Assembly: GCF_029846175.1 (NCBI RefSeq)
Contig: NZ_JARWAC010000010.1
Location: 310,001 to 374,000, forward strand
Length of the DNA: 64,000 nt
Source of the DNA: Sphaerisporangium sp. TRM90804
GTDB taxonomy: Bacteria; Actinomycetota; Actinomycetes; Streptosporangiales; Streptosporangiaceae
Direction of reading: 5' to 3'
Below, one piece after another: positions 42,881 through 51,496 of the stretch. The notes under the pieces are model-generated. The model was not told where the DNA came from. It saw only the letters and a program-made list of their open reading frames with translations, and did no database searches. The translations under genes and the position numbers were made by a program. The stretch's first letter is position 1. Each line of letters begins with the position of its first letter.

Positions 42881-44689
42881 GTGCGCGGGCTCACACTGCT
42901 CCTGGGAGCTGCTCTCCTGGCCGCCGTCGCGGCCATGGTGATGGTCCTGCCGGACTCCCCGAACGGCTCACCGGTCTCGACGACCGGCACGCCGCCCGGG
43001 GCCGGGAAGGCCACGCCCACCCCCGCGGCACGCGTCTTCAGCGACCCCTGTGGAACGTTCGACACGACGACTCCCACGCCGTACGCCGTCACCGGCTACT
43101 GGCTGGTGCCGACCGCCGACCACTGCACCTGGCGCAGCCAGCTCCAGGCGATCCACCGGGTGGGCGGCGACACCGTCGTGCGGCTCGGTTACGGCCTGCA
43201 GCCGCGCCCGGTCGACCAGGACGGCTTCGTCATGGACTCGGCCGGCGACGCGCCGGACCCGCGGTACGAGCGGTGCGAGGAGAACGGCATGACCTGCGTG
43301 CAGGCCGCCGAGTCCGCGCTCAAGGCCGCCAACCCCGGCAACCGCATCTCCTGGACGTACGTCTACCGCACCGACGAGTCGTTCGGCCCGGGGCTGTTCC
43401 GCTGCCCGCAGATGGAGCACCCGATCACCGTCGGGAAGAAGGTGTTCTTCCGGCTGATCGCGCCCGACGACGGCTCGGACGACGCCACCTGCGACTTCAG
43501 CTCCCGTGGGCGCGGCTACCACCTCATCCTGATCGACGGCAGCTCCGACGACAGCCTCACCGAGATCCTCGGCCTCGCCGACCGGTTCGCGATGAAGGTC
43601 TTCCCCGCACTCCCCGTCGCCCCGCGCGACCGCCTGGTGCCCACCAGGGCCGATCCCCGGCACATCGGCACGCTGACCACGCTGACCCGCCGCATCCTGC
43701 AGGACTACGGCGACCGCTTCAAGGACCGCGCCTCGCTCGGCGGGGTCTACCAGCCCTTCGAGCTGCAGTTGCGCAAGTGGCCCGACCCCGCGGAGGTCTC
43801 AACCCTCCAGGTCTACGCCGAGCAGCACGACATCGTCGAGCAGGAGCTGCCCGGCAAGCCGATCATGGTGAGCCCGTACCTGGACGCGCGCAAGGACAAG
43901 CCGTTCACCTCGACGCCCGCCGAGGTGAGCGCCGGCTTCAAGGAGCTCGCACGCACGGGCGTCGGCATCATCGCCCCCCAGGACAGCCGGGGCACCGGCA
44001 AGGTGGGCCTGTACTGGCCCAACCTCAAGGGCACGACCGTGGACGACCGGCTCAAGCCGGTCGTCGGCGACACCTCCTACGGGGACGCCTACCACGGCTC
44101 CACCCGCGACTACTACCGGGCGATGGGCGAGGCGCTGGCCGAGCTGCGGGCCGAGGGCGACGACGTCGAGCTGTGGGCCAACGTCGAGGCGTTCGAGCCC
44201 GAGGGCGACGGCGCGTGCGAGAACGGCGGGGTGCGCGGCGTCACCGACAAGCAGCGCCTGGACGAGGCGGTCGCGCTCGCCGGGCCGTACGTCTCGAAGA
44301 TCATCTCCTACAAGTGGAGCAGTTTCTTCACCTGCGGCACCCCGACGCTCGCCGAGCAGGTCGAGAAGGACTGGGACCGGCCCATCCCCATCCAGGCCTT
44401 CCCCGGCCGCCGGGGCATCCAGGACGGCATCGAGGTGCGCGGCTACAACCTCGCGCGCGGCACGGTCACGCTGAGCTGGCACGGCGGCGAGGAGCCGCGC
44501 GTGGCCGACTCCGGCGCGGTGGGCTGGTCGGACCTCACGCCGATCCCCGGCCTGCCGCCCGCCGTGCAGAAGCTGTGGATCCCGGTCGACTGGTCGACGG
44601 TCCCGGAGGGCGCGTGGGTGCGCGTGGAGGTCGCCTCGGCCGACGGGCGCGAGGGCAACGCGCCCGTCTACTTCAACCGCGCGGCCTGA
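42881..44689 (+). CDS. Secreted DUF4434-like protein (TIM-barrel, glycosidase-like)
   Basis: 602 residues from GTG 42881. A signal peptide or anchor (TLLLGAALLAAVAAMVMVL) and a Thr/Pro-rich linker precede a domain with TGYWLVPTADHCTWRSQL, then GVYQPFEL, KPIMVSPYLDAR, GVGIIAPQDSRG and VELWANVEAFEPEG, the order of strands expected for a DUF4434 TIM barrel. A final 90-residue beta domain follows (RGTVTLSWHG, KLWIPVDWSTVPEG). It probably acts on an extracellular glycan made by the genes upstream. No enzyme activity is known for the family. Confidence 0.65.
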   Translation: MRGLTLLLGAALLAAVAAMVMVLPDSPNGSPVSTTGTPPGAGKATPTPAARVFSDPCGTFDTTTPTPYAVTGYWLVPTADHCTWRSQLQAIHRVGGDTVVRLGYGLQPRPVDQDGFVMDSAGDAPDPRYERCEENGMTCVQAAESALKAANPGNRISWTYVYRTDESFGPGLFRCPQMEHPITVGKKVFFRLIAPDDGSDDATCDFSSRGRGYHLILIDGSSDDSLTEILGLADRFAMKVFPALPVAPRDRLVPTRADPRHIGTLTTLTRRILQDYGDRFKDRASLGGVYQPFELQLRKWPDPAEVSTLQVYAEQHDIVEQELPGKPIMVSPYLDARKDKPFTSTPAEVSAGFKELARTGVGIIAPQDSRGTGKVGLYWPNLKGTTVDDRLKPVVGDTSYGDAYHGSTRDYYRAMGEALAELRAEGDDVELWANVEAFEPEGDGACENGGVRGVTDKQRLDEAVALAGPYVSKIISYKWSSFFTCGTPTLAEQVEKDWDRPIPIQAFPGRRGIQDGIEVRGYNLARGTVTLSWHGGEEPRVADSGAVGWSDLTPIPGLPPAVQKLWIPVDWSTVPEGAWVRVEVASADGREGNAPVYFNRAA

Positions 44690-44743
44690 ACCGGCCGGTG
44701 AGCGGCCACCCGGCGTCACACGGGGCGGTGTAACGTGCGTGCC

Positions 44744-45406
44744 ATGGTCCCGCGAATCCCCGTCAGCGTGGATCTCGTCGTGCTCACCGTGCGGTTCCAG
44801 CAGCTCTCCGCGCTGGTCTGGCAGCGCGACCGCCCGCCGTACCAGGGCGGCTGGGCGCTGTCCGGCGGCTTCATCCAGCTTGAGGAGGATCTCCCGGCCG
44901 CCGCGGCCCGGGTGCTCGCCGAGCGCGCCGGCCTGCCCGGGGCGCCGATCCACCTGGAGCAGCTCCGCACGTACGGCTACCCCGACCGCGACCCCCGCCA
45001 GCGGGTGGTGAGCGTCGCCTACCTCGGCCTGGCCCCCGACCTGCCGGCCTCCACCGAGGCGCACATGAGCTGGCAGCCGGTCTCCTCGCTGGAGTCGATG
45101 GCGTTCGACCACCGAAGGATCATGCTCGATGGCATCGAGCGAGCCGGGGCCAAGCTCGAGTACACCTCCCTCGGCGCGGCCTTCTGCCCGGTGGAGTTCA
45201 CCGTGGCCGACCTGCGCCGGGTGTACGAGATCGTGTGGGGCCGCCCGCTCGACCCTCGCAACTTCCACCGCAAGGTCACCAAGGCCGACGGCTTCCTGGT
45301 GCCCACGGGCCGGACGACGACCCGCGACGGCGGCCGCCCCGCGATGCTCTATCGCAGGGGCCCCGCCGAGCTGCTGCACCCCCCCATGCTCCGCCTGGCC
45401 GGCTAG
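44744..45406 (+). CDS. NrtR-like regulator (degenerate Nudix + winged helix)
   Basis: 220 residues. The Nudix-like part WALSGGFIQLEEDLPAAAARVLAERAGL keeps the first Gly/Glu but has Val and Arg where the REUxEExGU box needs Glu, so hydrolysis is unlikely. The C-terminal winged helix (VEFTVADLRRVYEIVWGRPLDPRNFHRKV) matches NrtR repressors of NAD metabolism, which sense ADP-ribose. ATG 44744 follows TAACGT by 7 nt, so it looks leaderless. No NAD gene is beside it, so the target is open. Confidence 0.85.
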   Translation: MVPRIPVSVDLVVLTVRFQQLSALVWQRDRPPYQGGWALSGGFIQLEEDLPAAAARVLAERAGLPGAPIHLEQLRTYGYPDRDPRQRVVSVAYLGLAPDLPASTEAHMSWQPVSSLESMAFDHRRIMLDGIERAGAKLEYTSLGAAFCPVEFTVADLRRVYEIVWGRPLDPRNFHRKVTKADGFLVPTGRTTTRDGGRPAMLYRRGPAELLHPPMLRLAG

Positions 45407-45613
45407 CGCCCCGCCGGTGCCCGTGCGCCGCATGGTGGGCTTATCGCCCAATCGGTCCCCGTGCGCCGCCCGGCCGGCTGACCCCCCGGTCCCGTGCCCC
45501 GCCTGGCGTTCCACCGCGCGAACCCTCGCCCGGCGCACGGGGTTCCCCCGGCCGGCGGCCCCACGCCCGGCCGCGTCTCGCGGGAGGGCCCCGGACGCCC
45601 ATAAGGTAAGGTC

Positions 45614-46684
45614 ATGCCGCGATTGCGCCCCATTCTCGATGAGCTGCCCGTGTACCGGCCCGGCAAGGCCGTCGTGGCCGCCGACGGCCGGTCGTTCAAG
45701 CTGTCGTCCAACGAGTCCCCTTACGGTCCGCTGCCGTCCGTGCGGGAGGCGATCGCCGCCGCGGCCGGCGAGGTCCACCGCTACCCCGACCCCGCGTGCG
45801 TCCGGCTGACCGAGGCCGTGGCCCGGCGCCTCGGCGTACCGCAGGAGCACGTCGCCCTGGGCGCCGGTTCCGTGACCATCGCGCAGCAGCTCTTCGAGAC
45901 CGTCGGCGAGCCGGGCGCCGAGGTGGTCTACGCCTGGCGCTCGTTCGAGGCCTACCCGCTGCTCGCCGACCTGTCCGGGGTCACCTCCGTGCGGGTGCCG
46001 CTGGCGGCCGAGACCCACGACCTCGCCGCGATGGCGGCGGCGGTGACGCCGCGCACGCGCATGGTCCTGGTGTGCAACCCGAACAACCCGACCGGCACGG
46101 TCAACCACGGCGCCGAGCTGCGCGGGTTCCTCGACGCCGTGCCCGAGGACGTCCTGGTCGTCCTGGACGAGGCCTACCGCGAGTACGTGCGCGACCCCGG
46201 CGTGCCCGACGGCCTCACCCTGTACGCCGACCGTCCCAACGTGGCCGTGCTGCGCACCTTCTCCAAGGCGTACGGGCTGGCCGGCCTGCGGGTGGGTTAC
46301 CTCGTCGCCCAGGAGCCGGTGGCCTCGGCCGTGCGCAAGACCACGGTGCCCTTCGCGGTCAACAGCCTCGCCCAGGCGGCCGCGATCGCCTCGCTGGAGG
46401 CCGAGGGGGAGCTGCTGGAGCGGGTGGAGGCCGTCGTCGCCGAGCGCGCGCGGGTGCGCGAGGGGCTGCTCGGCCAGGGCTGGGAGATCCCGCCGACCGA
46501 GGCCAACTTCGTCTGGCTGCGGCTGGGCGGGCGCACGCTGGAGTTCGCCGAGCGCTGCGCGGTCGACGGCGTCGCGGTGCGGCCGTTCGCCGGGGAGGGC
46601 GCCCGGGTGTCCATCGGCTCGCCGGAGGCGAACGACGCCTTCCTGTCCGCCGCGGCGGATTTCCGGGCGGCGAACACAGGTTGA
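45614..46684 (+). CDS. hisC: Histidinol-phosphate/aromatic aminotransferase
   Basis: 356 residues. It is a class I/II PLP enzyme of the HisC/Pat group: [53 protein letters not shown] and the PLP lysine in [15 protein letters not shown]. It starts at ATG 45614, 6 nt after TAAGGT, so the message may be leaderless. No other his gene is nearby, so an aromatic amino acid aminotransferase or biosynthetic role is equally likely. Confidence 0.9.
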   Translation: MPRLRPILDELPVYRPGKAVVAADGRSFKLSSNESPYGPLPSVREAIAAAAGEVHRYPDPACVRLTEAVARRLGVPQEHVALGAGSVTIAQQLFETVGEPGAEVVYAWRSFEAYPLLADLSGVTSVRVPLAAETHDLAAMAAAVTPRTRMVLVCNPNNPTGTVNHGAELRGFLDAVPEDVLVVLDEAYREYVRDPGVPDGLTLYADRPNVAVLRTFSKAYGLAGLRVGYLVAQEPVASAVRKTTVPFAVNSLAQAAAIASLEAEGELLERVEAVVAERARVREGLLGQGWEIPPTEANFVWLRLGGRTLEFAERCAVDGVAVRPFAGEGARVSIGSPEANDAFLSAAADFRAANTG

Positions 46685-46701
46685 CCAACCGGTGAGTGAA
46701 G

Positions 46702-46807
46702 TTTCCACACCATGTGGATAACCGGCGCATCACGGAGTGGCGGACATTCCATTTGCGCATCTGAAACCGGGAATTGTCAGGTCCGCGCATGAGCCGGGTT
46801 ATCCACA
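46702..46807. promoter_or_regulatory. Cluster of DnaA-box-like sites
   Basis: TTTCCACA (46702-46709) and TGTGGATAA (46713-46721) face each other 3 bp apart as TCCACA-CCA-TGTGGA, and a third, perfect TTATCCACA stands at 46799-46807. The last two match the classic DnaA box, in opposite orientations. Downstream of hisC and far from any replication gene, the set could titrate DnaA or regulate a nearby gene. Confidence 0.55.
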
Positions 46808-46878
46808 GGCTGTGAATGAAAAGCCCGTCCGGGTGCGCCCGGGCGGGCGGCACGACCGGAACCCGGGCCCGCCGCCGG

Positions 46879-47170
46879 GAAAGAAGACGGGCGTGTTTCG
46901 GGCGTGCGGTCCCGCCGGAGATCGGTACGCCTGGGAGCCGCCCGTCGCGGGGCCGGAACCTGCGCCTTCTCGAAACAGGAGGGGCGGTGTCGAGCGTTCG
47001 GCCGTCTGGGAAATCGGTGCGCCTGGGAACCGGCCGTCGCCGGGCCGGAGCGGGAGCCGCGCCACGCCTTCCCGAAACAAGAAGGGCGGTAGCGAGCGTT
47101 CGGCCGTCTCGGAAATCGGAATGCCGGCAGACGGGGCGTCGCCCGGTCGGAGCCGGGGAACGCGGCCGGT
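46879..47170. repeat. Three degenerate tandem repeats of about 100 bp
   Basis: Units starting with GAAA(C/G)A at 46879, 46972 and 47074 share GTTCGGCCGTCTsGGAAATCGG and CCGGTCGGAG-type segments. Periods are 93 and 102 bp. The unit also resembles part of the 24.55-kb element (GGCCGTCTCCGAAACGG). Frames through it are not credible genes. Confidence 0.6.
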
Positions 47171-47245
47171 CCGCGGCGGTACGCCGGAACCCGGCCGGAT
47201 GCGGTGGGAGGCGCCCGGCCGAGTTCGCGGGGTCCCGCCGTCCCG

Positions 47246-48595
47246 CTAGCGGGGGCCCAGCTTCTCCACGATGAGCCGGTAGAGCTGCCGGGGGCGGCCC
47301 GGTTGCGGAGTGCGGTTAGGCGGGAGCGGCCACGCGAGCCCCTCGTCGACCAGCGTGCGCAGCAGCCGCCGAGCCGTGCGCGGAGTCACCGCGAGCATGC
47401 GCCCGGCGCTCTCCGCGTCCACGATCGTGTCGCCGCCCTCCAGTTTGGCCGCCAGGCGCGCGAGCACCTCGACGCCCTTGGGCCTTCCCTGCCCCGGTGC
47501 CTGCGGAGGCATCCGCGGCGCCGGCACCAGCGTGCGGCCCTCGCGGTCGACCGCGAAGCCCTGGGGCTGCTTGCCGGCCTGGGTCCGCGCCAGGGCGGCC
47601 CTGGCGTGGGTCTCGGCGTCGTGGGTGGTGCGTCCCATGCCCACGCCGACCTCGACGGTCAACCCGAGGTCGTCGCGGATGCGCGCCGCGAACGGCAGGA
47701 CGCGGAACCCGTCGGTCGCCGCGGCCATCGAGCCCCGCGTCGCCGTCACCAGGTAGCTGTGGTCGTCGATCGCCCATACGGCGGCGTTCATCCGGTTGGC
47801 TTCCTGGACCAGCAGGCGGTGCAGGGACAGCCTGAGCTCGTCGCGCCAGTATCTCGGAGCCGCCCGCCGCACGGGCTCGCGTAACGTCGGCACCTCGATC
47901 AGGACGACGGTCAGCTGGGACTCCTCCAGCCTGTGGTGCGCGCCGAGCAGCGCCGCGGTGTGCAGCGCCGTGCGCACCGCCGAAGAGGTCGGCCGCACCC
48001 GCACGGTCGGCACGCCCGCCGCGGTGAGCCGGTCGGCCACCGCCGGCAGGCAGGTCAGGGCACCGGTGGTGCTGCCCTGACGATGCAGCCTCTCGTGGAA
48101 GGCCGCCACGGTGCCGGTCGCGCCGGACTCCTCGCGGGTCTGCACCCCCGAGGACGGCAGGCCGAGGTCGGCGTACGCCTCCTCCACCTCAGGCCGGCCC
48201 AGCACGTCGACGCTCACCCGGCGCGGGTCGATGCGATCGTCCAGCGCCGCGCGAGCCAGCGCCGCCGTCAGCGCCGGGCCGCCGAGCTGCACGTACGTCG
48301 CCGGGATCGTCAGCACGCCCGAACGCTTCGCCAGGTCGTAGGGGACCGGGCTGGCGAACAGGCAGGCGTCCACCCCCGGGCCCAGCCGCACCACCTTGTC
48401 GGCGGCCTCCTGTTCGTCACGGTAGGCGGCGGCGACCAGCCGGCACGGAACCGGGGCCGCCGCATGGCCCATGAGCATCACTCTCTCGACCAGGTCGTGG
48501 GGTCCCACCACCCCGATGGTTAAGTCTGGGGCCGATGCCCCCACGCGTGACCCTCGCGGAGTTTCTTCGGCCCGCTCGACCAATGTTCGTCCCAT
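47246..48595 (-). CDS. Transcriptional regulator: sensor-like, GGDEF-like and winged-helix parts
   Basis: About 449 residues from ATG 48595. N-terminal part (about 20-150) has a Rossmann-like look (LTIGVVGPHDLVERVMLMGH, VDACLFASPVPYDLAK). A central part (about 250-345) has the spacing of a degenerate GGDEF/nucleotide-cyclase fold (LTVVLIEVPTL, MNAAVWAIDDHSYLV, LTVEVGVGMGRTTHDAETHA) but no GGDEF motif. A C-terminal winged helix (AESAGRMLAVTPRTARRLLRTLVDEGLA) completes it. I do not recognise the family by name; a regulator sensing a nucleotide or metabolite is a guess. Confidence 0.6.
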   Translation of the reverse strand: MGRTLVERAEETPRGSRVGASAPDLTIGVVGPHDLVERVMLMGHAAAPVPCRLVAAAYRDEQEAADKVVRLGPGVDACLFASPVPYDLAKRSGVLTIPATYVQLGGPALTAALARAALDDRIDPRRVSVDVLGRPEVEEAYADLGLPSSGVQTREESGATGTVAAFHERLHRQGSTTGALTCLPAVADRLTAAGVPTVRVRPTSSAVRTALHTAALLGAHHRLEESQLTVVLIEVPTLREPVRRAAPRYWRDELRLSLHRLLVQEANRMNAAVWAIDDHSYLVTATRGSMAAATDGFRVLPFAARIRDDLGLTVEVGVGMGRTTHDAETHARAALARTQAGKQPQGFAVDREGRTLVPAPRMPPQAPGQGRPKGVEVLARLAAKLEGGDTIVDAESAGRMLAVTPRTARRLLRTLVDEGLAWPLPPNRTPQPGRPRQLYRLIVEKLGPR

Positions 48596-48917
48596 CCCGC
48601 CATACCTCTGAATCGAGGCCGCCCCGCCTCGCGCCGGCCGGGCCGTGGGTGCTGCCCGATCGCGCACTGGCGTGGCCACCTCTCCCTCCACATCGGTCGA
48701 TTCCGCCTGGCGGAGACCACCGTGAGACCGCGGTCAAGGCGATTCACAGGGGTTCCCGGGCAGGGTTCGTCGCCCATCCGGTCTAGTCCTCTTTGGAACG
48801 ATCGCTCGCCGAGGCACTAATGTCACGCCCGGATTTGCCCGACCCCTACCCGGCCATGCCGGCAGGTTATGGGAGACAAGAGCATATGGACTGGTCAGAG
48901 GCGGTTTACGGGCAGAG
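48596..48917. other. Gap between the regulator and murA
   Basis: Holds the upstream region of the regulator gene and the 3' side of murA. A short frame at 48820-48990 (+), starting after a TAATGT box, overlaps the murA end on the other strand and reads MSRPDLPDPYPAMPAGYGRQ..; it has no known relatives I can name and may be chance. No other feature is visible. Confidence 0.3.
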
Positions 48918-50189
48918 TCACGACGGAGAGGAAATTTCTCTTACCACATCGCCTCCCAGGGCCTTCATCCGCAACGCGAGGTCGTGGTGACCGCGGTCGA
49001 TGAGATAGCCGGGGGAGACGACGGTCTCGCCCTCGGCCACGAGGCCGGCCAGAATCAGGGCGATTCCCGAACGCAGGTCGTGGGCGGTGACGTCGGTGCC
49101 GGTGAGCGGGGTCGGGCCGTGCACGACCGCGCGGCTGCCCTCCACCTCGATGCGCGCGCCCATCTTGTTGAGCTCGCCGGCGAGCGCGAAGCGGCCGTCG
49201 AAGATGCGCTCGTGGATGTAGCTGGCGCCGTCGGCCACGCAGGCGACCGTCATGAGCGGCGACTGCAGGTCGGTCGCGAAGCCGGGGTAGGTGTCGGTGA
49301 TGACGTTGATCGGCCGCAGCTGGCGGTCCTGCCGCACGCTGAGCACCGCGCCGTTGGTAGCGAACTCGACGCCCATCTGCTCCAGCTTCCAGCGGACCAC
49401 GCCGAGGTGCTCCAGGGACGCGCCCACCAGGTGCACCTCGCCGCCGGTGATCGCGGCGGCCATCGCGAAGACGCCGGCGTCGAGCCGGTCGGGCATGACG
49501 CGGTGCTCCACAGCGGTCAGCTCGTCGACGCCCTCGACCGTGATGAAGCCCGTGCCGCCGCCGCTGATGCGCGCGCCCATGCGGCTCAGCATGCTGATGA
49601 CGTCGAGCACCTCGGGCTCCAGCGCGGCGTTCTCGATGATGGTGGTGCCCTTGGCCAGGGCCGCCGCCATGATGAGGTTCTCGGTGCCGGTGTGCGAGGG
49701 CGTGTCGAGGTACAGCGGGGCGCCGGTCAGGCCTGAGGCCTTGACGTGGATGACGCTCTCGCCCTCGTCGACGATCGCGCCGAGCCGCTTGTAGCCGAGG
49801 TAGTGGAAGTCGAGGTTGCGGCTGCCGAGGTTGCAGCCGCCCACGCCCTCGATGACGGCCTCGCCGAGACGGTGGAGCAGGGCCGGCACGAACAGCACCG
49901 ACCCGCGGAACCTGCGGGCGATCTCGGCCGGCAGCACCGGGCTGCTCAGGTTGGAGGCGTCGATGACCAGCGTGCGCTCGGTCTCGTGGAGCTGCACCTT
50001 GGCGCCGACGGCCTCCGCCAGTTCGAGGGCACGCCGCACGTCCTCGATGATGGGGACGTTGCGCAGCACCGTCCGGCCCTCGGCGGCGAGCAGGGCCGCG
50101 CCGATCATCGGGAGCACGGCGTTCTTGGCTCCCTGGATGAAGGCGGTTCCGCTCAGGGCGTTGCCACCGCGCACGCGGTAACGAACCAT
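48918..50189 (-). CDS. murA: UDP-N-acetylglucosamine 1-carboxyvinyltransferase
   Basis: 423 residues from ATG 50189, with AAGGAG upstream ([10 protein letters not shown]...). It performs the first committed step of peptidoglycan synthesis, transferring enolpyruvate from PEP to UDP-GlcNAc. The catalytic cysteine is present (C119 in [11 protein letters not shown]), so it should be fosfomycin-sensitive in principle; the PEP-binding Lys22 is in [10 protein letters not shown]. It stands alone, as usual in actinomycetes, with weak spacing to neighbours. Confidence 0.96.
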   Translation of the reverse strand: MVRYRVRGGNALSGTAFIQGAKNAVLPMIGAALLAAEGRTVLRNVPIIEDVRRALELAEAVGAKVQLHETERTLVIDASNLSSPVLPAEIARRFRGSVLFVPALLHRLGEAVIEGVGGCNLGSRNLDFHYLGYKRLGAIVDEGESVIHVKASGLTGAPLYLDTPSHTGTENLIMAAALAKGTTIIENAALEPEVLDVISMLSRMGARISGGGTGFITVEGVDELTAVEHRVMPDRLDAGVFAMAAAITGGEVHLVGASLEHLGVVRWKLEQMGVEFATNGAVLSVRQDRQLRPINVITDTYPGFATDLQSPLMTVACVADGASYIHERIFDGRFALAGELNKMGARIEVEGSRAVVHGPTPLTGTDVTAHDLRSGIALILAGLVAEGETVVSPGYLIDRGHHDLALRMKALGGDVVREISSPS

Positions 50190-50343
50190 ATGATGTGGCT
50201 CCTTGGAGTCTGGGGAAGTGCGCGCCATACGCGACACGCCGGTCAAGCGGGCGGCGGCGAGGTTATGCGCCAACAGTAGTGCTTTCGGGATGGACGGCTG
50301 GCCGCTTTGCCTCCACAGAGCTGCCCCGGAATGTCACCTTTAC

Positions 50344-51402
50344 TCACCGTATGGGCTGATTCGTCGGAACTGTTGGAGAAGCGGCGAGCAGCAGGTTGTT
50401 CGCGCGCTGGTCGACGAACCGCGTGACCACCTGCTGTGCGTAGCCGAAAACCATAGCCCACACGAGGATGGATGTCTGGGAGCTGAGGCCCCCGAAACCC
50501 GGCACGAACCCGGAGTTGAGGATCAGCAGGCCCAAGATCGCCGTGGCCACGCCGGCGGGCGCCTTCAGCAGGTTCTGCGCCACCGCGAGCGAGTACCTCG
50601 TCGACAGCTCCGACCTGGTCGACAGGCTGGCCGCCGTGGCGAGCGCCGCGCCCAGCATGCCGACCAGCGCGACCAGCGGGACGTCGCCCCGGCTGGGCCG
50701 CGGGCCGCCGCTCGGGCAGATGAACGTCATCGGGGTCGAGCCGAGGGTGGCGAGGATCGTGCCGTTGCCGCACATAGGGATCGCCCGCGGCCAGACCGCG
50801 CCCACGGCGACCAGCGCCGAGACGATGACCGTCAGCGCCATGACCCCGCCGAGCAGCATGTTGCGGAAGCTGCGCACCCGCCCGCTCTCCACGGCGACGG
50901 CGTGGTAGGCGGCCCGGAGCACCGACTGCAGCAGCGACCGGTCGCGCTCGTCGACGTCCCCCGCCTCGGCCCGCGCGGCCAGCCGGGTGAGCCGGACGTC
51001 GTCGGCGGGCAGGTACGCCTTGGCGGTGGCGAGCACCTCCGGCGTGCGGGCGTTCAGCTCGCCGGCCGGCAGCAGGCCGTACAGCAGGATCGTCGCCCCG
51101 TGCAGGTTGGACCAGGCGCCCTCGATGGTCTGCCCGGTCAGCCACCGCCGCCACCCCTGCCGCTCCGCCGCGTACGCCGCGGACTTCTCCAGGTGGCGGA
51201 CGAGCGCGGCGTGCAGCGCCGCCGTCCCCGGCTCGTGCCGCCGGGCCGCCAGGCAGCGGTCGGCGTCAGCCCGTAAGTCCTCCCCGCGCGCGGCGATGTA
51301 GACGCGCCACACCCCCGGCCACTGCGGCCGGTCCCTCTCGGGCACGTTCCCGGCGTCCCGGGGGGACCCCTCGCTCTCCTCGACGGCGGGCTCGGCTGCC
51401 AT
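50344..51402 (-). CDS. Hypothetical membrane protein, four helices
   Basis: 352 residues from ATG 51402, with GGAGG upstream. A charged cytoplasmic N-terminal region of about 180 residues, rich in helices (LRADADRCLAARR, HAALVRHLEKSAAYAAERQGW), precedes about four membrane segments (MLLGGVMALTVIVSALVAVGAVW, VPLVALVGMLGAALATAASL, GVATAILGLLILNSGFV, ILVWAMVFGYAQQVV). It is downstream of purD in the same direction (94 bp). I do not recognise the family. Confidence 0.6.
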   Translation of the reverse strand: MAAEPAVEESEGSPRDAGNVPERDRPQWPGVWRVYIAARGEDLRADADRCLAARRHEPGTAALHAALVRHLEKSAAYAAERQGWRRWLTGQTIEGAWSNLHGATILLYGLLPAGELNARTPEVLATAKAYLPADDVRLTRLAARAEAGDVDERDRSLLQSVLRAAYHAVAVESGRVRSFRNMLLGGVMALTVIVSALVAVGAVWPRAIPMCGNGTILATLGSTPMTFICPSGGPRPSRGDVPLVALVGMLGAALATAASLSTRSELSTRYSLAVAQNLLKAPAGVATAILGLLILNSGFVPGFGGLSSQTSILVWAMVFGYAQQVVTRFVDQRANNLLLAASPTVPTNQPIR

Positions 51403-51496
51403 ACGATCCTCCCGGTTTCGGCCAATGCCCCCGGCTTACCGCGCCGCCGCCCCCCGCGCCACCCTTTTCACGATCACCGGTCGCATAGCCCAGGGA

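Noticed and set aside
43799-46708. 969-residue frame on the minus strand
   Set aside because: It runs antisense to three well-supported genes and shows no domain.
46879-47170. CRISPR or phage attachment array
   Set aside because: Units are adjacent, about 100 bp and diverged, with no unique spacers or integrase.
48793-48990. Small plus-strand gene before murA
   Set aside because: It overlaps the murA end antisense, has no recognisable motif and only a weak start; kept only as a note.
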